DNA of 64,000 nucleotides from Diabrotica undecimpunctata. Taxonomy: Eukaryota; Arthropoda; Insecta; Coleoptera; Chrysomelidae. Positions 44,504 through 56,127 of this stretch are shown piece after piece. A program made the position numbers and the translations under genes. The notes beneath the pieces are model-generated. The model made no database searches, had not been told where the DNA came from, and was given only the letters and a program-made list of their open reading frames with translations. Location: assembly GCF_040954645.1 (NCBI RefSeq), contig NC_092808.1, positions 84,823,389 to 84,887,388 of the forward strand, written 5' to 3'. Every line of letters begins with the position of its first letter. The stretch's first letter is position 1.

Positions 44504-44690
44504 TGCCACAGAATAATAAACAATCAGAATGCCCACTCTGCTTGAAAAAATATGTACGCGCATCTCGTTTGCGCAGACGGAATTCGCCAGGACGCTAGTC
44601 GGAACCCATGGTACAATGAATACACAAGGTATGATACATAATGTTCCAAAATCGGTTCGCTTTCGCGCATGACGTAGTCAAGAACGCTTA
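44504..44690. repeat. Left arm of a foldback-like inverted repeat
   Basis: Three blocks match 46441-46855 in reverse complement: CAGAATAATAAACAATCAGA (44509), CATGGTACAATGAATACA (44609) and GACGTAGTCAAGA (44671). The last two keep constant pairing (sum about 91130); the first is offset by about 230 bp because the right arm holds extra sequence. Confidence 0.6.
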
Positions 44691-45660
44691 TTCCGGCAAC
44701 ATTTGAATGTAGTATAGGAAAGACTTTTAATATTAAGTTTTTTTATATAATTTGGCTAATTTAATTATAGTAATTATAAAGAGATGATAAAATTATGTTA
44801 TTATAATATTTTAATCATAAATAAAATTTTGAAGTTAATTTAAATTTATTGATTTTTGGTACAGTTATTTTGTTAACATAGATATCCTTTATAAACAAGT
44901 TTTAATTATCTTTTATTACACTTAGGTACAGGTTAATATACTCCAGAGTTCGATATTTCAGATGTTTAAAAAGATACAAAAAACTGGTAATGAAGGTACA
45001 CAAAATTTGTACGTATATACATACCTACTGAACAAAACACAAAATCAAAATAAATAATGATAAAGTCAACTTTATTTAGATCGGATGAGCTAGCTGGCCA
45101 TCGAATATTGTAGTGTAGTGAGGTCACACAATATTGCACAACATTTTAAATGGCATCGCTATTATATATAAAAGCACCTATTTTTAACAGCGATGGTTCA
45201 TAAAGATGTGGAATATTCACTTGCGACGTGTATATATTTGTATAAAGAGACATATGTAAGCATATATCTAAATTATTTTTCTATTATATGTAGAATAGAT
45301 GACTCAGTCAGTATTGAGTTACTTTAAAATATATTTATTATCTCATAACTTGCAATTTGCAGATAACCAATATTATCGTCGAACTTTTGTTTTTATACAA
45401 GCCTTCTGTCTTGCCGGTGTAAAGTCGTCTGAAGTCGATATTTATTGTGTTTTGCGTTTGAACTTATTTGTGCCTTATTTTTATATTATTATACTGTTTG
45501 ATAAGTAAATTTTGCATATAATAATCGGTAGGTTATAGTAATGTGTATATTTTTTATTTTACTAAATTTATTCATAACTCATCTAAAATACCATATTGAA
45601 TTGTAAAACAGATTTTTCTTTATTGTAATCTATTTTGTTTTTATTTCAGTAAAACTACTA
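44691..45660. other. Interior of the foldback-like structure, AT-rich
   Basis: A strong TATA motif (TATATATAAAAGCACC at about 45161-45176) stands 25-30 bp upstream of an ATG (45193) with a 44-codon frame starting MVHKDVEYSLATCIYLYK. This may be a promoter with a short leader ORF, but I cannot assign a gene. The rest shows nothing recognisable. Confidence 0.3.
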
Positions 45661-46125
45661 CTCATCATCATCATCATTCAATCTTTGCTTATCCACTGCT
45701 GGACATAGATCTCCCTCATAATTTTCCATCTATTTCGATCTTGTGCCTCTTGCATCCAATTCATATGACAACGTTTTAGATCGTCAGTCCAACGTGTTGG
45801 TGGACGACCTCTACTTCGGTAGGCATCATCTCTTGGTCTCCATTCCAGTATCCGCTTTGTCCATCTATTGTCTGTCATTCGAGCCACGTGACCTGCCCAG
45901 TTCCATTTTAGTGTTGCTACTCTCTCTACTGCATCAGCCACTCCTGTTCTTTGTCGTAGCTGGCGATTTGGGATCTTGTCTCGTAGTGAAACGCCCAACA
46001 TAGCACGCTCCATCGCCCTTTGACACACATGGATCTTTTGAACTGTTCTCCTTGTAATGGTCAACGTTTCGGCACCGTAAGTTAACACTGGCAAAACACA
46101 CTGATTAAACGTTTTTCTTTTAAGG
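45661..46125 (-). pseudogene. RTE (BovB-like) RT C-terminus
   Basis: On the minus strand the tail reads KRKTFNQCVLPVLTYGAETL, then RAMERAMLGVSLRDKI, TLKWNWAGHVAR, RPPTRWTDDL and YVQQWISKD, ending in (ATG)n at 45661-45677. Two further copies of the same tail stand at 56128-56790 and 58330-58864. The frame is open but 5'-truncated, and it sits inside the foldback-like structure. Confidence 0.8.
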
Positions 46126-46440
46126 CATAAAAACTACTACTACTATTTACCTATTCACAGTATTTCCTCTGCAGAAAATTTTTAAATTTCAAAGGATTTG
46201 CATACAGAAAAAAATGCTTATATTATTAGTATATGTATGAAAACAAAAATAAATATTTCGCCTGAATCCCTAGGAAAAGTAAAGGTTTTATGCTACTGAA
46301 AATATATTTTTTATTCAATTATAACCAAAACAAAACATTTAAAAAAAAATTTTGATCATTTTCTGACCATAATTTCAAAATACATAGCTAGTACAAAATA
46401 GATAGTACGTTAAGCTGTAATAATGGGTTCGAGGTGGTTC

Positions 46441-46855
46441 GAGCGGTCTTGACTACGTCACACTCCTGGGCCAGCTGTCAAATGTCATGCGCAATATCAT
46501 ACCTTCTGTATTCATTGTACCATGATCGGAACCAGTGCTGTTCAGTGAAATTTTATCTGTTGTGCATAGAAAAGTTAACCCGGTTTAATTTATTTACAGT
46601 AACCATAGACATAATATGTACTATTTTATTAGTACTTTTAGTTGAAGAATAGATTAAATTATTTCAAATTTACTAAATTGTTAATCTCTAAAAATTTAAC
46701 CTGTAAATGTAAAAATGTACAGTATTGTCGTAGCTTGTCACAAATTTCTCAATTCGAGTCTATGTTTCCGTTAAAAATATGGCGATCGTGTGCTGACAAA
46801 CTTCAAAGGCAGCATCTGAGAGTGGGCAATCTGATTGTTATTTATTCTGTGACGC
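46441..46855. repeat. Right arm of the foldback-like inverted repeat
   Basis: It pairs with 44504-44690 and includes an extra segment (46530-46800) that is also found at 57915-58300, where part of it is in the opposite orientation. The stretch could alternatively be part of an LTR of the gypsy element that begins at about 46949. Confidence 0.55.
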
Positions 46856-46948
46856 TGCTTTGATTAATTGAATTATTATGTAACCGTTTTATAATAAGTA
46901 AATAAATAATTTTGTTTTGTTAGTCTGTGCTTCATTAAATATACAACA

Positions 46949-47690
46949 TATTTGGCAACGAATCACAGAAAGAATCCGTAAAAGTAAAAAAATGTCGAGA
47001 ATTGGAGCCATTGAACAATTCGATCCCGCTAAAAGTGATGTCACGTCTTATCTAGAGAGACTTGAGCAGTTGTTTTTATGTAATGTAGTGGAAGAAGGCA
47101 AGGAAGTTTCATTATTAATTATTCTAATTGGCGAAGAAATTTACAGTGTCTTAAAAGACTTATTAGCACCAGAACTGCCATGTTCAAAAACATTTGAGAT
47201 TCTGACTGAATACTATATTCCAAAGCGGTTAGTTTTTGCTAAAAGGTATAAATTTTATAACACAAATCAAAAGCCGCAGGAGGATATTAAAATTTTTGTG
47301 TCAAAACTAAAAAAATGTGGATCAATATTGTAAATTTGGTCAATTTTTGAAAGAATCTCTCAGAGACAGAGCTTGATATTTCCTTTGAGAGAGCTTATGA
47401 GATATCATTGTCAATAGAACTTACAGAAGGTCAAGTTAGAAGGATGGAATCGGAAAATGTAGCTGCAATTAAAGAAAAGGTAGATAAAGTAATGTTCAGA
47501 AAAAAGGAAGCTACAATTAAAAATGATGGTGGTGTTTAAGATGGTAGAGGTTATGTCCAATATAAGTCATGCTTTAAATGTGGTGGAAAACATGATTCAT
47601 CAAAATGTTGTAAGAAAGTGGAACATACAAGTTAGAAGAACGGGGTATACAAAATTAAGTGAAGGAAGAAAATTCATTATTTCTGTGATT

Positions 47691-47788
<98 letters not shown>

Positions 47789-47827
47789 AATAATAATAAC
47801 AAAGAATATAGACGCTTATATATAAGC

Positions 47828-47924
<97 letters not shown>

Positions 47925-49377
47925 CGTCTATCTTCTTTGATAATAATAATATAATCAATAATACTGGTGCATATCGTACAGTAATTCATATACAGGATTT
48001 TAGAAAATTTTTGTCAGCTTTAAATATTTATTCTGTTAAGTATTGTTTTTTAAAAGTATTAACCGGTCAGGGAGTAAAAATTATGGAAGAAACTGATGTA
48101 TCAGTAAACCATAAGAACAATCTTGTAAAATTTCCTATTATTGTCATTTTAGAAAGTAATCATAATTTTACTTTTTTGTTGGAAAGGAATTGGTTAAATG
48201 TATTACATCCTAATTAGAGACAAATGTTACCTTTTCACAGAGTGAATTTGTTAGTCAGCTAGAATTTAAAAACCTTAAAATGAAGTTTAATAACCGAAAT
48301 AAAAAAAGAATTTAGATCTGATTTTGATGAGAATAGTCTTTCATTCATTAAACATTTTTAAATGGATTTAAATTTAAAAGAAAATGCACAACTTATTTTT
48401 CATAGAGCCTATGATATGCCTTTTGCCCCAAAAGATAAAGTTGAAAGAAATTTGAAAAAAAACTAGTTCAGTTAGGAATTTTACAAACAGTCAGTTATAG
48501 TAACTGGACCAGTACAGTAGTTGTAGTTCCAAAAAAAGCATCTGTGGAATTAAGAATTTGTGTAGATTTTAAAAAAACATTAAACAAAGTCTTAGATCAT
48601 GATCAGTGCACTTTACTACTACTAGAAAATATTTTAGCATGTCTAAGCGGACATAAATATTTTACTGTTCTAGATTTAAAAGGTGCTTATTAGCAGCTCA
48701 GTAAAAATACACAAAAAATGTTAGTAATAAATACCCATATAGGCTTGTTTGCCTTTACTAGACTAGCATATGGTATCAACTCAGCACCAGGTATTTTTCA
48801 GTCAGTAATAAACAGCATTTTGGCAGGGTTACAAAATACTAAATGTTACTTAGATGATATTTTTGTATATGGTAAGTCGCTTATAGATTGTTACGAGAAT
48901 ATCAGAAAAGTGTTGAAACGTTTACATGACTGATGTAAAAATTAATGTAAATAAGTGTAAGTTTTTCGAAACTAAAGTAGAATTTTTGGGTCATATCATA
49001 GATGCCAAGTAATACATCCTACTGAAGAAAAGATCGTAGCAATTAATTCAGCTTCAACACCAAAAATATAACTGAATTAAAGTTACGTTTAGGTTTGCTA
49101 AATTACTACGGAAAGTTTATTCCGATGTTGTCTTCCAAATTAAAACCATTATATGAACTGTGTCAAAATAATATTGATTTTAATAATCGCTGGTTACCTG
49201 AATGTGATAAAGTATTTTCAAACAAGTATGAAGTGGTTTACATCTAAAAGTGTCAATACACACTACGATCCGTCTCTTCCAATTTATGTTACATGTAATG
49301 CAAGTAGTTATGGAGTTGGTTGTGTCTTAAGTCATAAAATTGGTCATGTAGAGAAAACTGTCATGTTTGCATCAAGT
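46949..49377 (+). pseudogene. Ty3/gypsy element, left half: gag, protease, RT, start of RNase H
   Basis: A primer-binding-like TTTGGCAACGAATC at 46951 follows a possible LTR end ACAACA. The Gag frame (46992-47333) reads RIGAIEQFDPAKSDVTSYLE, then QLFLCNVVEEG. A zinc knuckle (CFKCGGKHDSSKCC) lies near 47562-47610. The protease end has LLERNWL near 48175. The RT contains VELRICVDFKKTLN, TVLDLKGAY, FTRLAYGINSAPGIFQ and the catalytic YLDD (48849). RNase H starts CNASSYGVGCVLSH. Many stops and an (AT)n palindrome at 47693-47955 break it. It is cut at 49377 by a DNA transposon and resumes at 54646. Confidence 0.8.
47693..47955. repeat. (AT)n with nested palindromes
   Basis: Two AT tracts (47693-47786 and 47831-47920) enclose the perfect palindrome GACGCTTATATATAAGCGTC (47811-47830). 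The outer segment AAGAATAATAATAACAAAG with its flank (47787-47818) recurs inverted at 47921-47952. The whole can fold as a large cruciform. Confidence 0.8.
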
Positions 49378-49879
49378 CGTCCCTAGCATTTCCAACTATC
49401 GAATATGAAAAATCGGGTTTTTCAGATTCGATACCTTGTCCTTATAGCAAAATATCGTAATTGTAGCTTGATAAGGCACGCGGGAAATATTTTGTTTAAA
49501 ATATCGAATATGAACATTATGTCATATTGTTTTGGTAAAAATATCAAATATAATGCAAACTGACGAAAATGGAATATTCGATACTTTTGTTGAGTATAAA
49601 TATAACTAAAGGCATATTTGTACAACGTAAAATGACGAATGTGTCACATTCATTAGTTTCAGTGTTGTATTGATACAGTTATTCAATTATAATCTGCAAA
49701 CTGTAAAAAATACTAAACATTGCTGACAAAAATATAAGGCATTGTGTTCACAATTGTGTGAGTTATTGTTTCTAAGAAGTTCTTTCTAATAGATTTAAAA
49801 ATAAATTAGGGGATGATGATCAACTTGTCGATGATACGATGATTTTTTTAAAAAGCACATCCTTTCTTTTTCGGCTTTG

Positions 49880-51062
49880 AAGTCACATTATTGTCAGAAA
49901 AAATCTGGTTTTAGATATTAAGACTCAAAATTAAACATAAAAACTATGTATGAATTGGATAAGGAAGAATGTAAAGTTAAAAAAGAAAAGAAAAATGCTA
50001 CGAAACATTATAAAATTATAAAGAAAGATATTTGCAAAGTTTGTGTTACTTATGATGGTAGTCCAGACGACGAAACGGTTTTAAACCACGAAGCACATCA
50101 CAAATACCTCGAAAGAAAAGTTGCAGCGAAAAAAAAAGGGATGAAGATAAACAGTCGGCTTTGGAGAATAATCAAATATTAGCATTTAATTTCAATCTGC
50201 AATCTGTTTTGTCAATTCCTAAAGGACCTTTTTTTATGTGAGAAAACTTGCCATCTATAATTTATCCATTTGTAATTTAGGAGACGGGAGAGTCCAGTGT
50301 TTCATATGGGTTAAAACTGAGGGAAAACGCGGTAGTACTGAAATTGCTACATGTATATTTAAATACATCATGTCTTACTCTGATATTAAACATGTCAAAA
50401 TGATTTTGAAATTGACAGAATCATGACAGAAAAACTTTGCTTTTTCTGTTAATTGTTACCCAAATTTAAAAACAATTGACCATGTAATTTTGTACCAGGT
50501 CACACAGAACTGGAATGCGATTATATCCATTCAAAAATTAAATCTAAGTCAAAAAATTTTTAAGCAATGCCCGTTTGAAGTGACATACCTACTTCATGAC
50601 GATTCTTAGATTTTAACCAAAGAAAGGTGACATTTGCACTAGAACATAAAATAAAATCAAAGAACAAGCAAAACCAATAGGAAAAAGAAAATGAAGTAAA
50701 AGATGAAGAGCAAGCAAGTAATGAAAATATTAATTTTAAATATAATGATGGTATAGATACCATTATAGCAAAAATAAAAATAACAAACTTTTCATGAAGA
50801 CTAGCATTGCCGGAAACTTTTTATCTCTTGAAACCAAACAAAAAAGAGGCAAACAAAATAGTATAAACCCCGTTAAAGCATACGAACAAAGACTCCCAAT
50901 CACGGATGCGAAGAAAAAAAACTTTTCACTATGTGAACAAAAATTAATACCTAGGCCATACCACCAATATTACCAAGCTTTGCCAACATTTAGTACTGCC
51001 AGAGATTGTCTTTCAAAACCTGACGCAACTGAAGACAATGATAACGTTTATTTCAAAATTTA
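49880..51062 (+). pseudogene. Sola/DUF7869-type transposase
   Basis: Fragments in changing frames follow the order known from many insect DUF7869-type proteins: SHYCQKKSGFRYLDSKLNIK (near 49880), KKDICKVCVTYDGS with C-X2-C and then NHEAHHKYLERK. Next come NLQSVLSIPKGP, the frame KLAIYNLSICNLGDGRVQCF with WVKTEGKRGSTEIATC, and PNLKTIDHVI. An intact protein would be several hundred residues longer. Function as a transposase is inferred from the flanking inverted repeats and target duplication. Confidence 0.6.
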
Positions 51063-51328
51063 AAACTTTTAATTTATCATTATTTTGAGAGAACTAGACT
51101 TCGGCAAATATGCAAATAAAAATGTAGAAAATATGCGCATAAGTATGCACGTGTTTACCCGAAAATATGCAAATATTTTACAAAATATGCATACAAATAA
51201 ATAAAAAAATCGTAAAATAGTAACAATTTTATTTAAAAAAAAAAGTGTACATAACTAAATATTTCCTACTATTCATTAAGATTTACATTTATTTTAAGTA
51301 ACTACATCATTTCTAAGTATGAATAAAC

Positions 51329-52709
51329 TTATTTAGAATTATGGTAACAATAAATGACCAAGTGGTGTTCAAAATTTTCTAACAAAAACTTGTGGCTTCT
51401 GTCTGAGTACATATATTTATATATGGAAAAACTTCGTTCAACATCAACTGATGTAACGGGAGCATTTTGCAAACTAACCAAAACATTTGGTTCTAAATTA
51501 ATTGTTTCCGAAATATTTCCAGCTAGAACACTGACTACTTCAGAAAGAATATGGTAACCTTTATTTTTTTCCATAGTAGCTTCAAATTTTTTTAAAATAT
51601 CTTTTCCAATATTACCTCTAACGTTCCGACAACATGACGCAAATTCTTTTATTAATGCTGTACTTTCGAACAATGACAGTTTTGGTGATTCTAACTGAGT
51701 AATTGTTTTTTGAACAAAACTAAAATGTGATTTTATAAATGAAAGTTCTTTTTGAAGCAAGTTACTCTGAAAAGTTTGTTTAGAATCCAAAAGAGATTGG
51801 GAACTTTCATCTGTTAACGTATCAATTATGTTCTTTATTTTAACAAAATGATCTGCATAAAAATTAGCTGCTCCTAACCATGTTCCCCATCGCGTTAAAA
51901 TAGGTTGTGGTGGAAGAGGAATATTAGGTAGCATTTCTTTATAAAGTTGAATTCTTATAGGAGATTTAAGAAATACTTTTTTGACACTGAATATCATGGT
52001 ATTTACAAGAGGAAACTTTTTTCGTATTTCCTCTGCAACTCTGTTTAATCCATGCGCTACACAAGTAACATGTATTAAATCTGGGAAAAATATTTTTAAA
52101 TTTTGTCCTGCTTTCACCATATAAGGAGCAGCATCCGAAAAAATAAGCAGTAATTTATTAGAAGGAATAGTTATCGGAAGAAAAAAAGTTGCTAATGTTT
52201 CTTGTATAAAACACGAAATTGTTAAAGCATTTGTTTTCTCAAGTTGCTGGCATGAAATAAGATGAGATTTTGGTAAGGTATCTTCTTTAAGAACACCAAT
52301 CAATAAATGAGCAATATACTTTCCTGAGGAATCAGTGGTTTCGTCTACAGATATGTAAAAATAATTATCTGCAATTTCTTCCTTAATATTAATTAACACC
52401 GACGAGTATAGCCCGTTCACATTATTTCTTCTTAGAGACCGATCACTTGGAACATTAAGTTTGCAATATTTTTTTAGAAACGAACTAAAATTTACATTTG
52501 CTAATTTTGAAAGCGGTATGTTTGCAGACACTAATGCGCGACACAAGTCTTCATTAAAAGTTTCTTGCTCATCTAATTTTTTTGAAGTAGATTGGAAACA
52601 TTTAGCCATTGAAGTTTGATGTTTTCCTCCTATTTTTCCTTTTTTTGCAATGTGTGAAGCAGTTCTCCCATGTTGGTCTGTCTATCTGAAATTTCTTCTC
52701 ACATGCTAT
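51329..52709 (-). CDS. hAT transposase, exon 2 (catalytic part)
   Basis: The 426-codon open part (from Met at 52609) shows YFYISVDETTDSSGKYIAHL (catalytic Asp region), LIFSDAAPYMVKAG, HVTCVAHGLNRVAEEIR, a TRWGTWLGAA block and the C-terminal dimerisation block APVTSVDVERSFSIYKYMYS. This is the CGGBP1-like branch of hAT. Coding continues upstream to an acceptor (TTTATAG) at 52710. Between 52709 and 52609 one extra base shifts the frame near 52665-52675, so the joined protein would be interrupted. Apart from that the gene looks recent. Confidence 0.8.
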
Positions 52710-53324
52710 CTATAAATAAAAATAAAAACCTTTATTTTAACCCAACCTTTAAAATATAAAAATATACAAGGTGTTTTTGGTTAATCAAATAACTGGTTTG
52801 GAAAAGAAAACACTCGCTAAGTGTTTTAAATGCAGTATTAATCCACAAATTAGTTTTTGTTACTAACCATTAGTACATCATATAACTTATTTTAAAATTC
52901 AACAAAAGTTTTTTTTTGTTAATTCAATTACAATAAAAATAATTGTGTTTTAGAATAGCTGACTTCATAAAAAAAAGTAAAGGTGAAAAATTTTTCTAAA
53001 TACACACCATTTTATTGTACCATGGACAATTTTTTCTCACTAAAGGAAGCTATTTTTCATTTAAAAACAACCTACGAGTACTAAATTTCAAGTAAATACG
53101 TTTATTGGTTTTAAAGTTATTGTTGTTATTAACTAAAAGAATTTAATTTTTTTTAATTTTAACACCCTGTATCTCGAAAAGTAAATAAGTTTGACCCCTC
53201 ATTAACTATATCGTTTTGTTCAATTTTTCGAGAAGTATCTACAGTCAAACGTTGTAAGTGTCATTTGGAAACACCCTGTATGTATGAAATATTAGATATT
53301 TAATAGAAAATATTAGATACTTAC

Positions 53325-53420
53325 AATTTTGCCACAGACTGAACAGTAGATTTTTCCCATATCCATAGACAGCTCTTTATAAGGTTTAATCCAAGTTGAA
53401 GCACTGGTTGTTTTAGGCAT
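53325..53420 (-). CDS. hAT transposase, exon 1 (BED-type zinc finger start)
   Basis: On the minus strand an ATG at 53420 opens MPKTTSASTWIKPYKELSMD, then MGKIYCSVCGKI, followed at once by the donor GTAAGT. The C-X2-C pair is the first half of the DNA-binding zinc finger; the His residues follow at the start of exon 2. The exon is exactly 32 codons and ends in phase 0, as does the acceptor at 52710. The intron is about 615 bp. Confidence 0.7.
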
Positions 53421-54645
53421 TATAAAATCACAATCTTCCTTTTTGTTACGCACAACGAGTGTTTACGCTTTGAATATCAAAACAAAAATGATTTACAAAT
53501 CTGAGCATCAAATTAGAAATGTTTAGGTACCTAATTCAATCAACTGGGAGATTTTGGAAAATCCCTAAATTAGGAACAAAACTATTAGCCGTTTACCTGC
53601 TGTTAAGATACAATAAATTGTAGATAGATTTGGGGATTAGATCATAAAATGCAAATGAGCGAACCCTTAGCGATTATCCAATAACTGAATGCCTCAGTGA
53701 CCGAGACTTTCTAAGAATGTTGAGGGCTACTTAAATTGATCTTCTTTGAAATTGTAAATGTTTTGTACCTGTAGAGATTACGTACTTAGATCATTTCTTG
53801 ATTAAAATGACTACAAAATTTTATACAAGAATTGAAATAAATTGGTATGTTTAAAAATTTTCAAATACAGTATAAAAATCTGAACTTTTATGCACTTTAT
53901 GCAAACTTTTATACAAATATGCCAAAATATGAAATGTTTGCATAAAATATGCACAATATGCAAAATATGCAATATGCATATTTGCCGAAGTCTAGTCATG
54001 ACTCAGTACTTGAGGTATCTACAGGACGTGAAGTTCCATAATTAATGTATTGTGATTATTTTTAACTTTTATGTGTTTTACATTTCTAATTACATTAATT
54101 TTCTAGCATACTATCATAAAAACCTTTCATAAAAATACTTTTAATAATTTTTTTAAACATAATTTTCCCATTTTATTCTACAACTTCAATTTTTAATTAA
54201 ATGATTTGTAATAAACTTTATAAGAACATTAAAATTATTTTATTTTCCTACTTTTCAATTAAGCATATGAATTGGTTAAAATCAGACATATAAACTGTCG
54301 AAAATACAACATTCGCAATTTTGAAACATTGCACCAAATGAATGTGTTAAAAGTATACCAATATGAACTGTCGAAAATGCCACATTCGCAATTTTGAAAC
54401 ATTGGACTAAAACAAATCGTTGATTAACACAAAAACCAAAGTAACAAATGTGATTTTTTGAAAGAAAAAAACGGTAAGCCGTTTAATTTTTTTTCATCAA
54501 TCTAACAAGGATTAAACATAAAATATAAACATATTTCCATTTGTCAAGGATTTTGCTGATTTAGGATTCTCTAAAAAGAGTTATCTTCCTCTCCTGAAAA
54601 GTATCACTTTTCACATTCGATAGTTTGAACTGGTAGGGACGAAGT

Positions 54646-55275
54646 ATTCTATCTAATACGGAAAAAAAGTATAGTAATTTGGAAAGAGAAGCCCTCGCTG
54701 TTATGTTTGCTCTAAATAAATTTTATAAATATTCTAGTGGCCGCAAATTTACGCTGATTACGGATCATCAGCCATTACAGTTTATCTTTGGCAAAAATAA
54801 AGGAATTTCAACTTCAGCGGCTGCAAGAATCGCAAGATTGGCTATCACTGTCAGGTTATCAATACGATATTGAGTATAAAAAAGGGACAGAAATTTATAA
54901 TGCTGATGCTTTATCACGATTACCCTGTAATGAAGATACAAAAATTAGAGATTGTTTGTATTCTTGTAGCTTGGTAAATCAAATACCTTTAAATGCTTGT
55001 CATATTGCAAATAAAACAAACAAGGATTTGTTGTTATTAAAAGTAAAAGATTTTATTTTGTCGGATTGGCCAGGGAAGAGAGGAGTGATGAATCCTTAAC
55101 ACCGTACTTTAAACGTAGAAACGAATTGTCAATGGAACAAAATTGCATCATATTAAGAAATGGAGTAGTTATTAAAAAAAATTTCAAGAAAATATATTAG
55201 ACTTATTTCATGAACAACATAATGGTATTGTACGTAATAAAATGTTGTTACGTTCATATTGTTGGTGGAAATGTG
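54646..55275 (+). pseudogene. Ty3/gypsy element, right half: RNase H and integrase start
   Basis: The frame continues the RNase H interrupted at 49377: KKYSNLEREALAVMFALNKF, then KFTLITDHQPL. After a frameshift it reads QLQRLQESQDWLSLSGYQYD and YNADALSRLP, the RNase H tail. Decayed integrase zinc-finger text (EQNCIILRNGVV, then NKMLLRSYCWW) runs to about 55275. The rest of the integrase and the 3' LTR are absent. Confidence 0.8.
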
Positions 55276-55589
55276 AATAAACATATTGATCAATCATAAA
55301 TTAATCCCCTAATTTGTAATCTCACATTATTCTTAACTTCTTAATATTTTATAGTTTCACCGTGTGTAATTGAAACGACGTTGGATCATGGAGATTAGTC
55401 TAAATGTTTAAGTAAGTATTTATCTATTTACAAATTAATATTGTTATATTATGCATCTTCTGCACATTTCTTTAAATAATAGTATGTATGTCTAAAGTGT
55501 TGGAAGGGGGCGGCAAATATTAAGTTGCACACGGGCGGCCAATACCTTAGCGGCGGCCCTGGATATGACTTTGGTAAATTCATACATTC
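55276..55589. other. Unassigned spacer
   Basis: Nothing recognised; AT-rich with a short GC-rich patch near 55505-55560. Confidence 0.4.
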
Positions 55590-55950
55590 TCCACCGTAGA
55601 ATTCATGGGAAGACCCAGTAATTCAGAACCTTGCAAATTTTCGGAATTCAGTGGCTGATGTACTCTGCAAATATCAGGTAAATCCTAAGAGGAAATCAGT
55701 AGGTAGACCATTTCCTAAAGTACTGCAACCATCACCAACTGGTGGAAGAAAAACATATCTACCAGCAGATGATATTCGTTTCGAGAACACATCACACTGG
55801 CCAACTTTTCTTCTTGATAGAATGGGTAAAAAAACATGCAAGCTAGCTGGCTGCAAATCAGAAACTCAAGTTTTTTGTTGTAAATGTCAAGTTAATTTAT
55901 GTTTTCCTTCAACAAATAATTGTTTTCTTGCTTTTCACAAAAGCAACTAA
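55590..55950 (+). pseudogene. piggyBac transposase C-terminus with zinc finger
   Basis: The frame reads NFRNSVADVLCKYQ, a basic linker (KRKSVGRPFPKVLQ), DDIRFENTSHWPTFLLD and then the Cys-rich finger CKLAGCKSETQVFCCKCQVN with LCFPSTNNCFLAFH. This is the C-terminal cysteine-rich domain that binds the terminal repeats of piggyBac elements. The catalytic domain is missing. It does not continue the fragment at 27694, which is on the other strand. Confidence 0.8.
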
Positions 55951-56127
55951 CTTTCCATTTTCACTTACTTATTTATGTTTATTGTATTTGCTTATTACGT
56001 TTATAATAAAATAAAGTAAGAAAATGTGCATCTTGATGTAAATATGTATACTTTTCCATTGAAAATAAAATTGGCTTGGTAGAGGGTTAAATAAAGTCAA
56101 TATTGTCATCACATTTACTTATTACTC

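Larger units (their letters stand above)
51093..53996 (-). mobile_element. hAT transposon nested in the Sola-like element
   Basis: Terminal inverted repeats ACTAGACTTCGGCAAATATG (left, 51093) and its complement (right, ending 53996) enclose 2.9 kb. Subterminal regions repeat the word ATATGC many times on both sides. The transposase lies on the minus strand in two exons. I could not find a clear 8-bp target duplication, so one end may be mutated. Confidence 0.75.
49378..54641. mobile_element. Sola-like DNA transposon inserted in the gypsy RNase H
   Basis: The ends are inverted repeats of about 33 bp beginning CGTCCCTAGCATTTCC (left) and CGTCCCTACCAGTTC (right, reverse strand), both continuing AACTATCGAAT. 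The 4 bases AAGT flank both ends (49374-49377 and 54642-54645), and the gypsy reading frame resumes correctly after one copy of them. A 4-bp duplication and the DUF7869-type protein inside suggest the Sola superfamily (inference). The element itself is interrupted by a hAT transposon at 51093-53996. Confidence 0.8.

Noticed and set aside
51087..54002. 8-bp target duplication of the hAT element
   Set aside because: The flanks (GAGAGAAC and GTCATGAC) do not match; I kept the inverted repeats but not a duplication.
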